64,000 nt of DNA from Streptomyces sp. NBC_00448. Lineage in GTDB: Bacteria > Actinomycetota > Actinomycetes > Streptomycetales > Streptomycetaceae. The stretch is taken from the NCBI RefSeq assembly GCF_036014115.1, contig NZ_CP107913.1:5520001-5584000 (forward strand). The letters are read 5' to 3'. Positions 1 to 10,171 of the stretch are shown here, piece by piece. The notes under the pieces are model-generated. The model was not told the DNA's origin, did no database searches, and worked only from the letters and a program-made list of their open reading frames with translations. The position numbers were made by a program, and so were the translations under genes. The stretch's first letter is position 1, and every line of letters starts with the position of its first letter.

Positions 1-1883
<1,883 letters not shown>

Positions 1884-1991
1884 ATGTGTGCTCGCGTCCA
1901 CTGTGTAGTTCTGAAACAACCAGCAACCACACACCCCTAGCTCCTTTGTGAGGGCTGGGTTGGTGTGTGGTGTGTGGGACAGTTTCATAGT
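1884..1991 (+). other. 23S-5S internal transcribed spacer with processing stem
   Basis: This is the 108-base spacer between the two rRNAs. ACCACACACC at 1926-1935 pairs perfectly with GGTGTGTGGT at 1962-1971, giving a 10-bp stem. Such stems between 23S and 5S are usually RNase processing sites; that role is inferred. No tRNA gene is present here. Confidence 0.7.
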
Positions 1992-2110
1992 GTTTCGGTG
2001 GTCATAGCGTTAGGGAAACGCCCGGTTACATTCCGAACCCGGAAGCTAAGCCTTTCAGCGCCGATGGTACTGCAGGGGGGACCCTGTGGGAGAGTAGGAC
2101 ACCGCCGAAC
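1992..2110 (+). rRNA. rrf: 5S ribosomal RNA
   Basis: About 119 nt with the streptomycete 5S pattern: it begins GTTTCGGTGGTCATAGCG, has the internal CCGAACCCGGAAGCTAAG block, and ends CACCGCCGAAC. The 5' and 3' ends are complementary (CGGTGG with CCGCCG), forming helix I. It lies about 108 bases after 23S and is the last gene of the rrn operon. End positions are good to a few bases. Confidence 0.97.
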
Positions 2111-2119
2111 AATTTTTCA

Positions 2120-2160
2120 GCTCGGGTCCCCCGATTTAATCGGGGGACCCGAGCTTTTTT
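2120..2160 (+). terminator. rrn operon intrinsic terminator
   Basis: GCTCGGGTCCCCCGA and TCGGGGGACCCGAGC form a long perfect stem around a short TTTAA loop (2120-2154), followed by TTTTTT. This is an unusually canonical rho-independent terminator for such a GC-rich genome and sits 9 bases after 5S. Confidence 0.95.
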
Positions 2161-2179
2161 GCGTTGTATGGTCCGATCC

Positions 2180-2710
2180 ATGGGGTACGAGATACGGCCG
2201 GTGCTGCCGGCCGAGTGGCGGCAGAGCCGTGAGCTGCGGTTGGCGGCGCTTCAGGACGAGCTCGCCCCGGTGGCGTTCGCCCGGACCTACGCCGAAGAGG
2301 CGGCGATGACCGAGGACCGTTGGCGGCAGCGCGCGTCGGGGGCCGGCTCACAGCAGTTCGTGGCCGTGGCCACTGAAGGCGGCGACGGGGAGAGCGACGG
2401 CGGTGACCGTACCGCGGAGCGCTGGGTGGGGATGGCCGTGGTGGTCGTGGAACGTCCCGACTATCTCAGCGTCAACGCCGTCTACTTGGTGCCCGAGACC
2501 CGCGGACACGGCGTGGCCGACCGGCTGTTCGCGACCGCCCTGGAGTGGGCCTGGCAGCGGGCCGACCGGGTCCACCTGTGGGTGCACGAGAAGAACCCGA
2601 GGGCCGAGGCGTTCTATCGGAGGCTGGGTTTCGAGCGGACCGGCAGGACGATGCGGTCGCCGCTGGACCCGTCCTTCACGGAGTACGAGCTGGCACTCGA
2701 CCGCCCGTGA
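2180..2710 (+). CDS. GNAT-family N-acetyltransferase
   Basis: 176-residue acetyl-CoA-dependent N-acetyltransferase. The N-terminal strand is followed by a long helix; the acetyl-CoA loop reads about VPETRGHGVADRLF (the R/Q-x-x-G-x-G/A loop), then VHLWVHEKNPRAEAFYRRLGFERTG, the typical GNAT motif B ending in a Y-R-R-L-G-F block. The substrate cannot be read from sequence. I chose ATG 2180 (MGYEIRP) because the protein fold begins there; ATG 2168 is an in-frame alternative. The start lies only 20 bases after the rrn terminator T-run, so its promoter must be within or very near the terminator, or expression depends on read-through. It is monocistronic, followed by a 341-base gap. Confidence 0.85.
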   Translation: MGYEIRPVLPAEWRQSRELRLAALQDELAPVAFARTYAEEAAMTEDRWRQRASGAGSQQFVAVATEGGDGESDGGDRTAERWVGMAVVVVERPDYLSVNAVYLVPETRGHGVADRLFATALEWAWQRADRVHLWVHEKNPRAEAFYRRLGFERTGRTMRSPLDPSFTEYELALDRP

Positions 2711-3051
2711 GCCGGGTGAGCTGAGCACGCTTGGCGGGCTGAGCGGTGCGGCGGTCGGCGGACCCGCGGCCGTATTGACGCCGACGTCGGCTCCGGAGGC
2801 CGACTCCGAAGAGCGGCTCCGGACAACGTTGGGTTCGCGTTCGGTTTCCGCGTTCGGGGGTCGGGCAGCCGGTTCGTGTACGGGCACGGGCCGGCGCCGT
2901 TCTTCGGGCCGCCGCGGGCTTTGCGGGAGTGGGCGCGGGGCCATTGCCGCGTGGGAGACGGTGCGGGAGGGTGGCGGTGCGGCCGGTGCCACAGAGGACA
3001 CCGGTGCCAGAGGTAACGCGTTCCGGACGCGTCAACGAAGGGAAGCCGCGC
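2711..3051. other. Intergenic region without recognised gene
   Basis: 341 bases. Open frames cross it but have no convincing start or family. A 12-base palindrome GCCGACGTCGGC lies near 2780-2791 just after a TTGACG that could be a -35 element. A GAAGGGA ribosome-binding sequence near 3037 serves the downstream gene. Confidence 0.5.
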
Positions 3052-4737
3052 ATGGCCACAGATGCGTCGTCTGAGAGTTCGTTAGAGGGTGAGGAGCGTC
3101 CGTCGCGGGCCGATACGGCCGACGCGGTCGCGCCCCCGGCTCGCGCGCACGGGCGCGGGCGTGTCCGCGGGCGGGCGCTGCGGCGGGCGTCGATCCTGAC
3201 GGTCGCGTCCGTGGTGGGCGTCCTGCACCTGACCGGAGGCGCGCTCGCCGACCCGTCCGACGCGAACGGCGGGGCGCAGGCGGGCTCGTACGGGAGTGAC
3301 AGCAGCGGGAAGGCCGGGCTGGGCGGGACCGGCGGCGGCACCCAGTCCGGGGCGATCGGCCTCGGCAGCGCCTTTGGGAACAGTTCCAACGGCGCTCCGG
3401 CATCGGCCGGGATGAGCGTCGGCGACGGGAAGACCGGGGCCGGCGCCTCGGCGTACGGCAGCGGAACGAACTCGGCCGGGGCGGGTGCGTCCAAGGCCGG
3501 GCCGGGCGGAGGGTTGTCGGTCGGCGACGCCTCGGCCACCGGCAGCGGGGCGGGGGCCAACTCCAACGCCTCGACCAGCAAGGGGACTTCGTCCGCTGAG
3601 GCGTCCGGCGGTTCGCAGAGCGCCAGTGCGACCAGCGGGTCCAGCCAGAACGGGGACGCGTCCTCCGCGAGCACCAAGGGTGGCGGTTTCTCGGGCGCCA
3701 ACGCGGATTCCGGTCCGGCCGGTTCCTCCGCCGCGGCCTCCAGCCCCAGCGGCAACACCTCCGCGAGCGCCGCCTCCGGGCCGCTCGGGAGCGCAGGCAA
3801 GGCCGGGGTCGGTGTGTCCGGCTCGTCCGCGAGCACGTCGGCGGCCGGTACGTCCGCGGCCGGCACCGACGCCGGCGGCAGCCAGGCGCAGGCCTCCGCC
3901 ACCAGCACCTCCGGGCCGACCTCCGCCACCTCCACCGGTGTCGGCAGCCCGCTCGGTGGTGTCTCCTCAGCGACCGCTTCGGCGCCCAACGGTGGTACGG
4001 CCACCGCGCAGGCGCCCGGCGCGGCGCCGGCCAGCATCTCGGGTCCGCCCGGGACGAGCGTCTCCGCGAGCGCCTACAGCGGGGCGATAGCCGGTACGCC
4101 CGGGGCCATGCTCGGGTCGCCCTGGGGGGCGACCACGACGACGAGTTCGGCTCCGGCTGACTCCGCACCCGCGTCGGCTCCGGCCGACTCGGCACCGGCT
4201 GACTCCGCACCGGCCTCGGCCCCGGCCGACTCCGCTCCTGCGGCGGCGGCCGCTCCGGCGGGGGACACGGCAGCCGCGTCCGCACCCGGTGACGACGGTT
4301 CGTCCGACGCTGCTTCGGCTGACGCCGGTGACGCGGGGGACGACGGTTCCTCCGCTGCCGCCGGGGATGCCGGTGACGCCGGTGACAACGGAGCTTCCGC
4401 CGACGGAGCTTCGTCCGACGGTTCCTCCGCCGATGGAGCTTCGGCCGGAGACTCCGGTGCCTCTGGCGCCTCGGCGTCCGGCGGTGACGGGGGTTCCTCC
4501 GATGGAGGCTCCTCCGACGGCGGTTATGGCGGCGGTGACGGCGGTTCCTCGGCGTCCGGCGGCAACAGCGGTTCCTCCGACGGCGGTTACGGCGGGGGCG
4601 ACGGCGGTGGCGAAGGGGCCGGCGGATACGGCGGCGGTTCCGGCAGCGGCGGTGACGGTGGTGGTTCTGGCGGCGGCGACGGCGGTGGCGGCTCCGGCGG
4701 CGGGGACGGCGGCGGTTCCGGCGGCGGTGGTGACTAG
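3052..4737 (+). CDS. Secreted Gly/Ala/Ser/Asp-rich low-complexity protein
   Basis: 561 residues, family not recognised. Residues 1-40 are charged and Arg-rich; 41-66 form a signal peptide (RALRRASILTVASVVGVLHL, then an ALA cleavage site before DPSD). The rest is almost only Gly, Ala, Ser, Thr, Pro and Asp: a Ser/Gly/Ala region, then repeated APADSAPAS units around residues 365-405, then Asp/Ser/Ala blocks, and a final Gly-Ser-Asp tail of GGGSGGGD-type units. There is no LPXTG signal, C-terminal membrane helix or catalytic motif. Cysteine is absent, suggesting a flexible surface or matrix polypeptide. The start ATG 3052 has GAAGGGA upstream and sits just before the signal peptide; an earlier in-frame start at 2929 would only add unlikely sequence. 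Codons end in G/C in this frame. The opposite frame is a poly-Arg shadow. Confidence 0.75.
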   Translation: MATDASSESSLEGEERPSRADTADAVAPPARAHGRGRVRGRALRRASILTVASVVGVLHLTGGALADPSDANGGAQAGSYGSDSSGKAGLGGTGGGTQSGAIGLGSAFGNSSNGAPASAGMSVGDGKTGAGASAYGSGTNSAGAGASKAGPGGGLSVGDASATGSGAGANSNASTSKGTSSAEASGGSQSASATSGSSQNGDASSASTKGGGFSGANADSGPAGSSAAASSPSGNTSASAASGPLGSAGKAGVGVSGSSASTSAAGTSAAGTDAGGSQAQASATSTSGPTSATSTGVGSPLGGVSSATASAPNGGTATAQAPGAAPASISGPPGTSVSASAYSGAIAGTPGAMLGSPWGATTTTSSAPADSAPASAPADSAPADSAPASAPADSAPAAAAAPAGDTAAASAPGDDGSSDAASADAGDAGDDGSSAAAGDAGDAGDNGASADGASSDGSSADGASAGDSGASGASASGGDGGSSDGGSSDGGYGGGDGGSSASGGNSGSSDGGYGGGDGGGEGAGGYGGGSGSGGDGGGSGGGDGGGGSGGGDGGGSGGGGD

Positions 4738-4787
4738 GACGCGTCCGACGCGTCACCGGCCCTGGGGATCTCTCCGTACGGGCTGAA

Positions 4788-4828
4788 CCGTGCGACCGGC
4801 CACGGCAGGATCGTGGCCGGTCGCACGG
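4788..4828. terminator. Bidirectional hairpin terminator
   Basis: CCGTGCGACCGGCCACG at 4788-4804 pairs perfectly with CGTGGCCGGTCGCACGG at 4812-4828 around a 7-base loop. It lies between convergent genes (3052-4737 plus, 4885-6438 minus), so it can serve both. There is no U-run, as is usual in streptomycetes. Confidence 0.85.
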
Positions 4829-4884
4829 CTTTCGGCAGCGCTTTCGGCGCCGCTTGCGGGGCCGGGTCGTGCGGGTGGGGTCGG

Positions 4885-6438
4885 TCAGGCGGCGAACCAG
4901 TGGGCGAGGGACGTGCGCAGGGCGGTCAGGTCGTCAGGGGTCGGGGTGGGGGTGGCACAGGCCCAGGCGGTGTAGCCGTCGGGGCGGATGAGCAGGCCGG
5001 TGAGGTCGCCTGCCGGGTCGGCGCTTCGGGCGGTGACCAGGTCGACGGCTGTCAGGCCGGCTGGGAGGGCGGCGGACAGTGACCGGTCCTCGGTGAGGTC
5101 GAGGAGCAAGGGCCATGCGGTGCGGGCGAGTTCGGCGAGCCGGACCTTTCCCGTCCCGGTGATCAGTGTCAACTCCGGGGCGAAGTAGCCGACCGCGGGG
5201 TGGGGGTCGGCGAGGCCCATGTCGTAGCGGACGTCGGTGCCGGCGGTGAGGTCGGCGAGGTGCTGGACGACCTGCTTGCGGGTGAGCAGCTCGGTGAAGA
5301 GTTCGCGCAGGGCGGTGGTGTCGCTGCCCGGTGCGGTGAGTGCGGACTGGGCCTCGGCGTTGAGCACCATGCGCCGGGCGGCTTGGCGGCGCTCGGTGTC
5401 GTAGCTGTCGAGCAGGCCGGCGGGGGCGGTGCCGTGCAGCGCGGCGGCGAGCTTCCAGCCGAGGTTCGCGGCGTCCTGGAGGCCGAGGTTGAGGCCGGGG
5501 CCGCCGCCGGAGGTGTAGACGTGGGCGGCGTCGCCGACGAGGAAGATCCGGCGGTCGCGGAACCGGTCGGCGACGCGGGTGTTGCCGCCGTTCAGCCGCC
5601 GCAGCACGTGCGGGCCCGTGCCGTCCGGCGCGCCGAGCGGCAGGGCGACGCCGAGCACCCGCCGGATGCTCGCCTCCATCTCGGCCAGGGTCATCGGTTC
5701 GTCCGTCGCGGGCTGGTCCCACTCGGTGGTGCTGACCAGCGGCGGCTGCCCGGGGAACGGGGCGTAGGAGAAGCCGCCCTGGTCGGTGCGGTGGGGCAGG
5801 AAGGGCAGGACCGGCGGGTGGCCGGGGACGGTGAGGGCGCCGTTGGCCGGGTCGATCCACTCGGCGGGGAGAGTGGCGTGGGCGGTGCGGTTGGTGCGGC
5901 GGTCGTAGCTGACGCCGGGGAACCCGATCCCGGACAGCTTGCGGATCACGCTGTGCGCGCCGTCCGCGCCGACCACGTAGCGGGCGCGGAGCTGCTGGTC
6001 GCCGTCGGGGCCGGTGACGTCGAGGGTGACGGCCGCGTCGTCCTGGGCGACGGCGCCGACCCGGTGTCCGCGCCGCAGGTCGACGCCGAGCTCGCGGGCG
6101 CGCTCCTCCAGGACCTGGACGATGCGGTGCTGCGGGGCGGCCAGCCCGAAGACCGGGCTGGCGTCCAGCAGGCCGAGATCGAGGCCCATCGCGGCGAACA
6201 TGAAGTACGCGGAGTTCGGCCGCGGGGGTTCCGGGCTGCCGCTGAGCGGTTCGTGCAGGCCGCGGTGGTCGGCCAGGCGTACCACCTGGCCGAGCAGGCC
6301 GTTGGCCTTGGGTTCGGTGCCGGGCTGCGGGAGTTGCTCCAGTACGGTCGGGCGGATGCCGGCCAGGGCCAGTTCGCAGGCGAGCATCAGCCCGTTCGGC
6401 CCGCCCCCGACGATGATCACATCGGCTGTCACGGTCAT
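4885..6438 (-). CDS. FAD-dependent aromatic monooxygenase (group A flavoprotein hydroxylase)
   Basis: 517-residue NAD(P)H-dependent flavin monooxygenase of the PheA/TfdB/Rox type, inserting one oxygen atom into an aromatic or polyketide-like substrate. Visible elements are the N-terminal Rossmann GGGPNG (residues 11-16), the second FAD/NADPH motif GADGAHS (about 160), the GD motif VGDAAHVYTSGGGPGLN (about 300), and a thioredoxin-like C-terminal domain common in this class. Start ATG 6438 has AAGGAG five bases upstream; an earlier in-frame ATG at 6471 has no such site. It follows the TetR gene by 64 bases on the same strand, so they probably form one transcript and the enzyme is likely induced by the regulator's ligand. 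The substrate is unknown; antibiotic inactivation (rifampicin-type) or catabolism are both possible. Confidence 0.88.
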   Translation of the reverse strand: MTVTADVIIVGGGPNGLMLACELALAGIRPTVLEQLPQPGTEPKANGLLGQVVRLADHRGLHEPLSGSPEPPRPNSAYFMFAAMGLDLGLLDASPVFGLAAPQHRIVQVLEERARELGVDLRRGHRVGAVAQDDAAVTLDVTGPDGDQQLRARYVVGADGAHSVIRKLSGIGFPGVSYDRRTNRTAHATLPAEWIDPANGALTVPGHPPVLPFLPHRTDQGGFSYAPFPGQPPLVSTTEWDQPATDEPMTLAEMEASIRRVLGVALPLGAPDGTGPHVLRRLNGGNTRVADRFRDRRIFLVGDAAHVYTSGGGPGLNLGLQDAANLGWKLAAALHGTAPAGLLDSYDTERRQAARRMVLNAEAQSALTAPGSDTTALRELFTELLTRKQVVQHLADLTAGTDVRYDMGLADPHPAVGYFAPELTLITGTGKVRLAELARTAWPLLLDLTEDRSLSAALPAGLTAVDLVTARSADPAGDLTGLLIRPDGYTAWACATPTPTPDDLTALRTSLAHWFAA

Positions 6439-6502
6439 GTCTCCTTGGCGCGGACGGGAAAGGGGCGGCACCGCAGTGGAGCGGGCCGGTCGCCGCTTCC
6501 GG

Positions 6503-7144
6503 CTACGGGACCGGCAGGCCGGCGGCCAACTGCTCGAAGACCTCGGCGAGGACCGCGCTGAGCCGTACGGGTTCGGGCGCGCGCAGGCTGTGTTCGACGG
6601 CTGTCGCGCTGCCGGCCGCGACCACGGCGGCGACCAGCTTCGGGTAGACGTCCCGCTCGGGATCGGTGCCGGTGCGCCGGGCGACGGCCGTGGCCAACTC
6701 CCGCTGGGCCGCCGCGTTCGCCTTCACGATCTCGCCGGCCAGCGCGGGCTCGGCCAGCATCAGCCGTACGCCCTCACGCCACCGCTCGTTCTGCGGCGCG
6801 GAGTCGTCCGACGGCACGAACCGGCCCACCACGGCGTGGAACAGGGCGTCCCACAGCGGTTCACCGGCCGGGCGGGCGAGCAGGTCGTCGGCGACCCGCT
6901 GCATCCGTTCCAGGTGGCTGGCGGCGATCGCCTCCGCCTTGCCGGAGAAGTAGTTGCGGAACGTGCGGACCGAGACGTTCGCCTCCGCGGCGATCCGGTC
7001 GACCGTCACGTCGGCCCAGCCGTGGATGACGCACAGGCGGATCGCCGCCTGGCTCAAGGCGACCCGGGTCTCCCGCTTCTTGCGTTCGCGGAGGCCGGGT
7101 TCGGGGTGTGCGGTCGTCGGCGGCTCATCATCTGCGGGTGCCAT
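6503..7144 (-). CDS. TetR-family transcriptional repressor
   Basis: 213 residues. The N-terminal helix-turn-helix reads AAIRLCVIHGWADVTVDRIA then EANVSVRTFRNYFSGKAEAI (about residues 32-72), the standard TetR_N pattern. The C-terminal ligand-binding domain is all-helical and not assignable. It is transcribed before the monooxygenase and very likely represses itself and that gene, because two tandem inverted repeats overlap its promoter. A -10 TAGGCT ends 6 bases before the ATG, so the message is probably leaderless. Confidence 0.9.
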   Translation of the reverse strand: MAPADDEPPTTAHPEPGLRERKKRETRVALSQAAIRLCVIHGWADVTVDRIAAEANVSVRTFRNYFSGKAEAIAASHLERMQRVADDLLARPAGEPLWDALFHAVVGRFVPSDDSAPQNERWREGVRLMLAEPALAGEIVKANAAAQRELATAVARRTGTDPERDVYPKLVAAVVAAGSATAVEHSLRAPEPVRLSAVLAEVFEQLAAGLPVP

Positions 7145-7150
7145 GCGGGC

Positions 7151-7196
7151 AGCCTAGAATAATCTTGCCGTCACGGCAAGATTGCCAGTACGGCAA
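7151..7196 (-). promoter_or_regulatory. Promoter with two tandem TetR-type operators
   Basis: TTGCCGTCACGGCAA at 7165-7179 (arms extend to a 23-base perfect palindrome, 7161-7183) and TTGCCAGTACGGCAA at 7182-7196 share the half-site TTGCC/GGCAA and have centres 17 bases apart. On the minus strand TTGCCG (7179-7174) serves as -35 and TAGGCT (7156-7151) as -10 with a 17-base spacer, so the first operator covers the -35. Transcription would begin at or next to the TetR ATG. Confidence 0.85.
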
Positions 7197-7259
7197 TATT
7201 TGCGAAGCTGCGTCGCTCGCGCTGCCGAGCGGGACGGACAGGGCGCCCGGGGCGTCCCG

Positions 7260-8261
7260 TCAGGCGATCCGCGACAGATCGGCGACCTGGACGCCGCCGA
7301 GCAGCGGCTCCCCCTTGAGCCAGCGCTCGACCTCGTCGACCGCGTAGCCGCCGAGCCGCTGCACCTCGCTGCCCTGGCACCCCGCGATATGCGGGGTGAC
7401 CAGCACGTTCCGCATGAGAAGAAGCGGGTGGTCGTCGGGGAGCGGCTCGGGCTCGGTGACGTCGAGGTACGCGTCGATCCGGCCCGTCCCGCACTCGCGT
7501 GTGAGCGCGTCCGTGTCGACGATCCGCCCCCGCGCGCTGTTGATGACGGACGCACCGTCCCGGAGCAGGGCGAGCCGCTGCGCGCTGAGCAGGTGGTGGG
7601 TCTCCGGCAGGTCGGGCGCGTGCACGGTGACGATGTCGCTCTGCCCGCAGAGGTCGTCGAGGTCGACGAGGGTGACCCCGAGCGCGTCGGCCTCGGCCGC
7701 GGTCACGTAGGGGTCGGCGAGCAGCACCCGGAAGCCCGCGGTGGCGGTGAGCAGGCGCGCGATGACGCCCCGGCCGATCCGGGACGCGCCGATCACACCG
7801 ACGGTCGCGCCGTCGGCGCCCTGCCTGCGGCGGAAGGCGGGCTGGCACCCGGCGACGTACTCCGCGGCGGTGCCGAGCGCGCGGTGCGACGCGAGCCAGA
7901 TCGTGGCCATGGTGTACTCGATCACCGGCGCCGCGTTGGCGTCGGCCGCCGAGGAGACCGCGATGCCGCGGGCCCAGACCTCGGGGGTGGCGTGGCCGCG
8001 TACGCTGCCGGCCGCGTGGATGGCGGCGGCCAGCCGCGGCATGCGGTCGAGCGTCGGGGCGTCGAGTACCGGGCAGCCCCAACCGGTCAGCAGCACCTGG
8101 GCGTTGGCGAGGGCGTCGGCCGCGTCGGGGTCGGCCGGATCGGTGACCAGGCCGGGGTGGACGTCGGCGAGCGAGTCGAGCCGGGCGCGCAGCGAGCCGG
8201 GCAGGACCAGGTCCAGGACGTCCGGCTTCATCGCCAGCACCAGCTTCGGCCGCTCCGCCAT
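7260..8261 (-). CDS. D-isomer-specific 2-hydroxyacid dehydrogenase
   Basis: 333 residues. NAD-dependent oxidoreductase acting on a D-2-hydroxyacid/2-ketoacid pair. The nucleotide-binding loop is VGVIGASRIGRGV (residues 154-166), followed by an Asp at the end of the next strand (LLADPY). Catalytic residues are Arg244 in NSARGRIVD, Glu270/272 in LDVTEPEPLP, and His291 in TPHIAG. ATG 8261 has GAGGAG upstream. It is divergent from a LacI regulator across a 673-base gap carrying three matching operator-like boxes, implying sugar- or acid-linked control. The substrate is unknown: hydroxypyruvate, glyoxylate or a sugar-acid derivative would all fit. Confidence 0.9.
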   Translation of the reverse strand: MAERPKLVLAMKPDVLDLVLPGSLRARLDSLADVHPGLVTDPADPDAADALANAQVLLTGWGCPVLDAPTLDRMPRLAAAIHAAGSVRGHATPEVWARGIAVSSAADANAAPVIEYTMATIWLASHRALGTAAEYVAGCQPAFRRRQGADGATVGVIGASRIGRGVIARLLTATAGFRVLLADPYVTAAEADALGVTLVDLDDLCGQSDIVTVHAPDLPETHHLLSAQRLALLRDGASVINSARGRIVDTDALTRECGTGRIDAYLDVTEPEPLPDDHPLLLMRNVLVTPHIAGCQGSEVQRLGGYAVDEVERWLKGEPLLGGVQVADLSRIA

Positions 8262-8934
8262 GTCTGCTCCTCGCGTGTGGTGGTCGTGCTCGTGGTTCCG
8301 CCGGTGCCTGTCGTCCCCGTCGTGCGCGCGGGCCGGTGTGGCGCCCCCGGTTGCGACGTGCCCGACGTACTGCCGACCGAACCGCCGCGTCGGTCAGGCC
8401 GCCCGGTCCGCCGGTCGGTGATGTCCGCCGACGGGCCACCCGCTCGCCCGCCGGTTCGTGTAATCGGTTACTTCACAACGATCAAAGCCTAGGTCGGTGC
8501 CACATGTGACGTCAACGCCCGTTGCTGCGCCTGGCGCGCCGAGCGACTCGATTCAGCCGTGCAGTGCGCGAAGTTCAGCCATTCGCGGCGGCTGTGCTCC
8601 GCTGCGACGCTGGCGTGCGAGGGGTTGACCTGTCGTAGTAACCGGTTTAGATTCCGTGTCACCTTGAGCGCCGCGGGGCTCGTGGCGCCCGCCGTAAACG
8701 GTTGCGGCGGGACCTGGTCCTGCTGGTGCTGATGGGGCCGGGGCCGGTCTGTTTCCTGGTCTTCCGACTCGGCGCGATGGCCGGAAACGTCATCGCGTTC
8801 AAGGACCACGTGCCCCTTTTCCGTGATCGTGGCCGACCGCCGGGCCGGCCGGCCACGGAGCGTCCCCGCCCGGTGGGGCACCAGTACGCTGGGCGGCGGC
8901 GCGGTGGTGCGCGGCGGCTGCGACGGGACTTCGG
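8262..8934. promoter_or_regulatory. Divergent intergenic region with three LacI-type boxes
   Basis: 673 bases with no credible gene. It holds three copies of AANCGGTT: AATCGGTT at 8462-8469 (within GTAATCGGTTAC), AACCGGTT at 8640-8647 and AAACGGTT at 8696-8703. CG-centred sites of this kind are typical LacI-family operators. The first lies in the spacer of a possible dehydrogenase promoter on the minus strand (TTGATC at 8485-8480, TACACG at 8462-8457); the second lies in the spacer of a plus-strand promoter. The third is downstream. The long Gly/Arg-rich frames here have no family features. Confidence 0.6.
8625..8654 (+). promoter_or_regulatory. Sigma70-like promoter with operator in the spacer
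   Basis: TTGACC at 8625-8630 and TAGATT at 8649-8654 are separated by 18 bases and flank AACCGGTT. This probably drives the LacI gene with a leader of about 275 bases. The match is by eye. Confidence 0.6.
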
Positions 8935-10110
8935 ATGGCGGGGATGGCGGAGAGTTCACCAGGGCCGGGCGCCGGGTCGGGCGCCAGGGCGGGAACAGGT
9001 GCCGGCGCGGGGCAGGGCGCGACCGGGCGCGGCAGCGGCAGGCGGACCATCCGTGACGTCGCCGACCGCGCGGGCGTGTCCGTCGCCACCGTCTCCCGGG
9101 TGCTGGCCGGCAACTACCCGACGTCCGCCGCGGCCCGCGCGAAGGTGCTGCGGGCCGTGAAGGACCTCGACTACGTCATCGACGGCCGGGCCCGGGCGCT
9201 GGCCGGCACCGGGCCGAAGACCGTCGCGGTGATCGTTTCCTCGGTGGACAGCGCGTTCTACGCCCGCGTCGCGCAGGGCGTGGAGCAGGAGGCGGCGGCC
9301 CGGGGCCGGCTGTGCATGGTGTGCAGCCACAGCGGGGACGAGGCTCGTGAGCTGGCCCTGGTGCAGATGATGCGCGAGCAGCGCGCCGAGTTCGTGGTGC
9401 TGGTCGGCGGCGCCGTCGAGGACGACCGCTACCGGGCCCGGCTGACCGAGTACGCGCACGGCCTGGCCGCCGCCGACTCCCGGCTGGTGCTGTGCGGGCG
9501 GCCCGCGCCCGGCCCCGACATGCCGGTGCTGGTGGTCGAGTACGACAACGAGGCCGGCGCGTACGCGGCGGTCAGCCATCTGCTGGCGGCCGGGCACCGC
9601 GACATCCTCTACCTCGGCATCATCCCGGGCCACTCGACCGTCGAGCCGCGGATCGCCGGCTACCGCAGGGCGCTGGCCGACCACGGCCTCGGCCCGGCCG
9701 CCGAGCGGATCGACGGGATGGGCCTGGGCCGCGCGCACGGCTACGCGGAGATGCGGCGTATCCTCGCCGACTGCGGCGGCCGCCCGGAGTTCACCGCGGT
9801 CTTCGCCGGCGACGACCAACTCGCGGCGGGCGCGATGGCGGCGATGCGCGAGTACGGCCTGCGCACCCCGCAGGACGTCTCCGTCGTCGGCTACAACAAC
9901 GACGACCTCGCCCAGGACCTCAACCCGCCGCTGACCACGGTCAACATTCCCGCGTACGAGCTGGGCCGGGAGTCGGTGCGGCTGGCGCTCGCCGAGAAGG
10001 CGGTCCGCGGCGAGGGCGGCGGCTCGGGCGCCCTCGCGCAGAGCCGGCACCTGCTCGGCACGCACACGGTGCTGCGCGCGTCGGTGGCTCCGCCCCGGCC
10101 GCGGGACTGA
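8935..10110 (+). CDS. LacI-family transcriptional regulator
   Basis: 391 residues. After a Gly/Ala-rich N-terminal tail of about 36 residues comes the LacI helix-turn-helix and hinge: TIRDVADRAGVSVATVSRVL followed by a hinge helix. Residues about 95-385 form the periplasmic-binding-like effector domain, with typical GHRDILYLG, GYRRAL and AVFAGDDQLAAGAM elements and the final DDLAQDLNPPLTTV segment. It likely represses itself and the divergent dehydrogenase. Start is uncertain between ATG 8935 and ATG 8944; the tail before the DNA-binding domain is longer than usual. Confidence 0.9.
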   Translation: MAGMAESSPGPGAGSGARAGTGAGAGQGATGRGSGRRTIRDVADRAGVSVATVSRVLAGNYPTSAAARAKVLRAVKDLDYVIDGRARALAGTGPKTVAVIVSSVDSAFYARVAQGVEQEAAARGRLCMVCSHSGDEARELALVQMMREQRAEFVVLVGGAVEDDRYRARLTEYAHGLAAADSRLVLCGRPAPGPDMPVLVVEYDNEAGAYAAVSHLLAAGHRDILYLGIIPGHSTVEPRIAGYRRALADHGLGPAAERIDGMGLGRAHGYAEMRRILADCGGRPEFTAVFAGDDQLAAGAMAAMREYGLRTPQDVSVVGYNNDDLAQDLNPPLTTVNIPAYELGRESVRLALAEKAVRGEGGGSGALAQSRHLLGTHTVLRASVAPPRPRD

Positions 10111-10171
10111 GCCCGCCACCGGGGAACCGGGTGCGGGCCCCGATCCGCGTGCGCGGTCGGCCGGCGCCGGC

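Noticed and set aside
3032..4756. Long minus-strand frame rich in Arg and His
   Set aside because: It is the antisense of the Gly/Ser/Ala gene; composition is fully explained by that, with no signal or family features.
5200..6561. Plus-strand frame antisense to the monooxygenase
   Set aside because: Gly/Val/Arg composition typical of an antisense frame; the minus strand carries all flavoprotein motifs.
8702..9160. Possible small membrane protein on plus strand in the LacI leader
   Set aside because: TTG start without ribosome site, and the frame becomes Arg-rich noise that overlaps the LacI gene.
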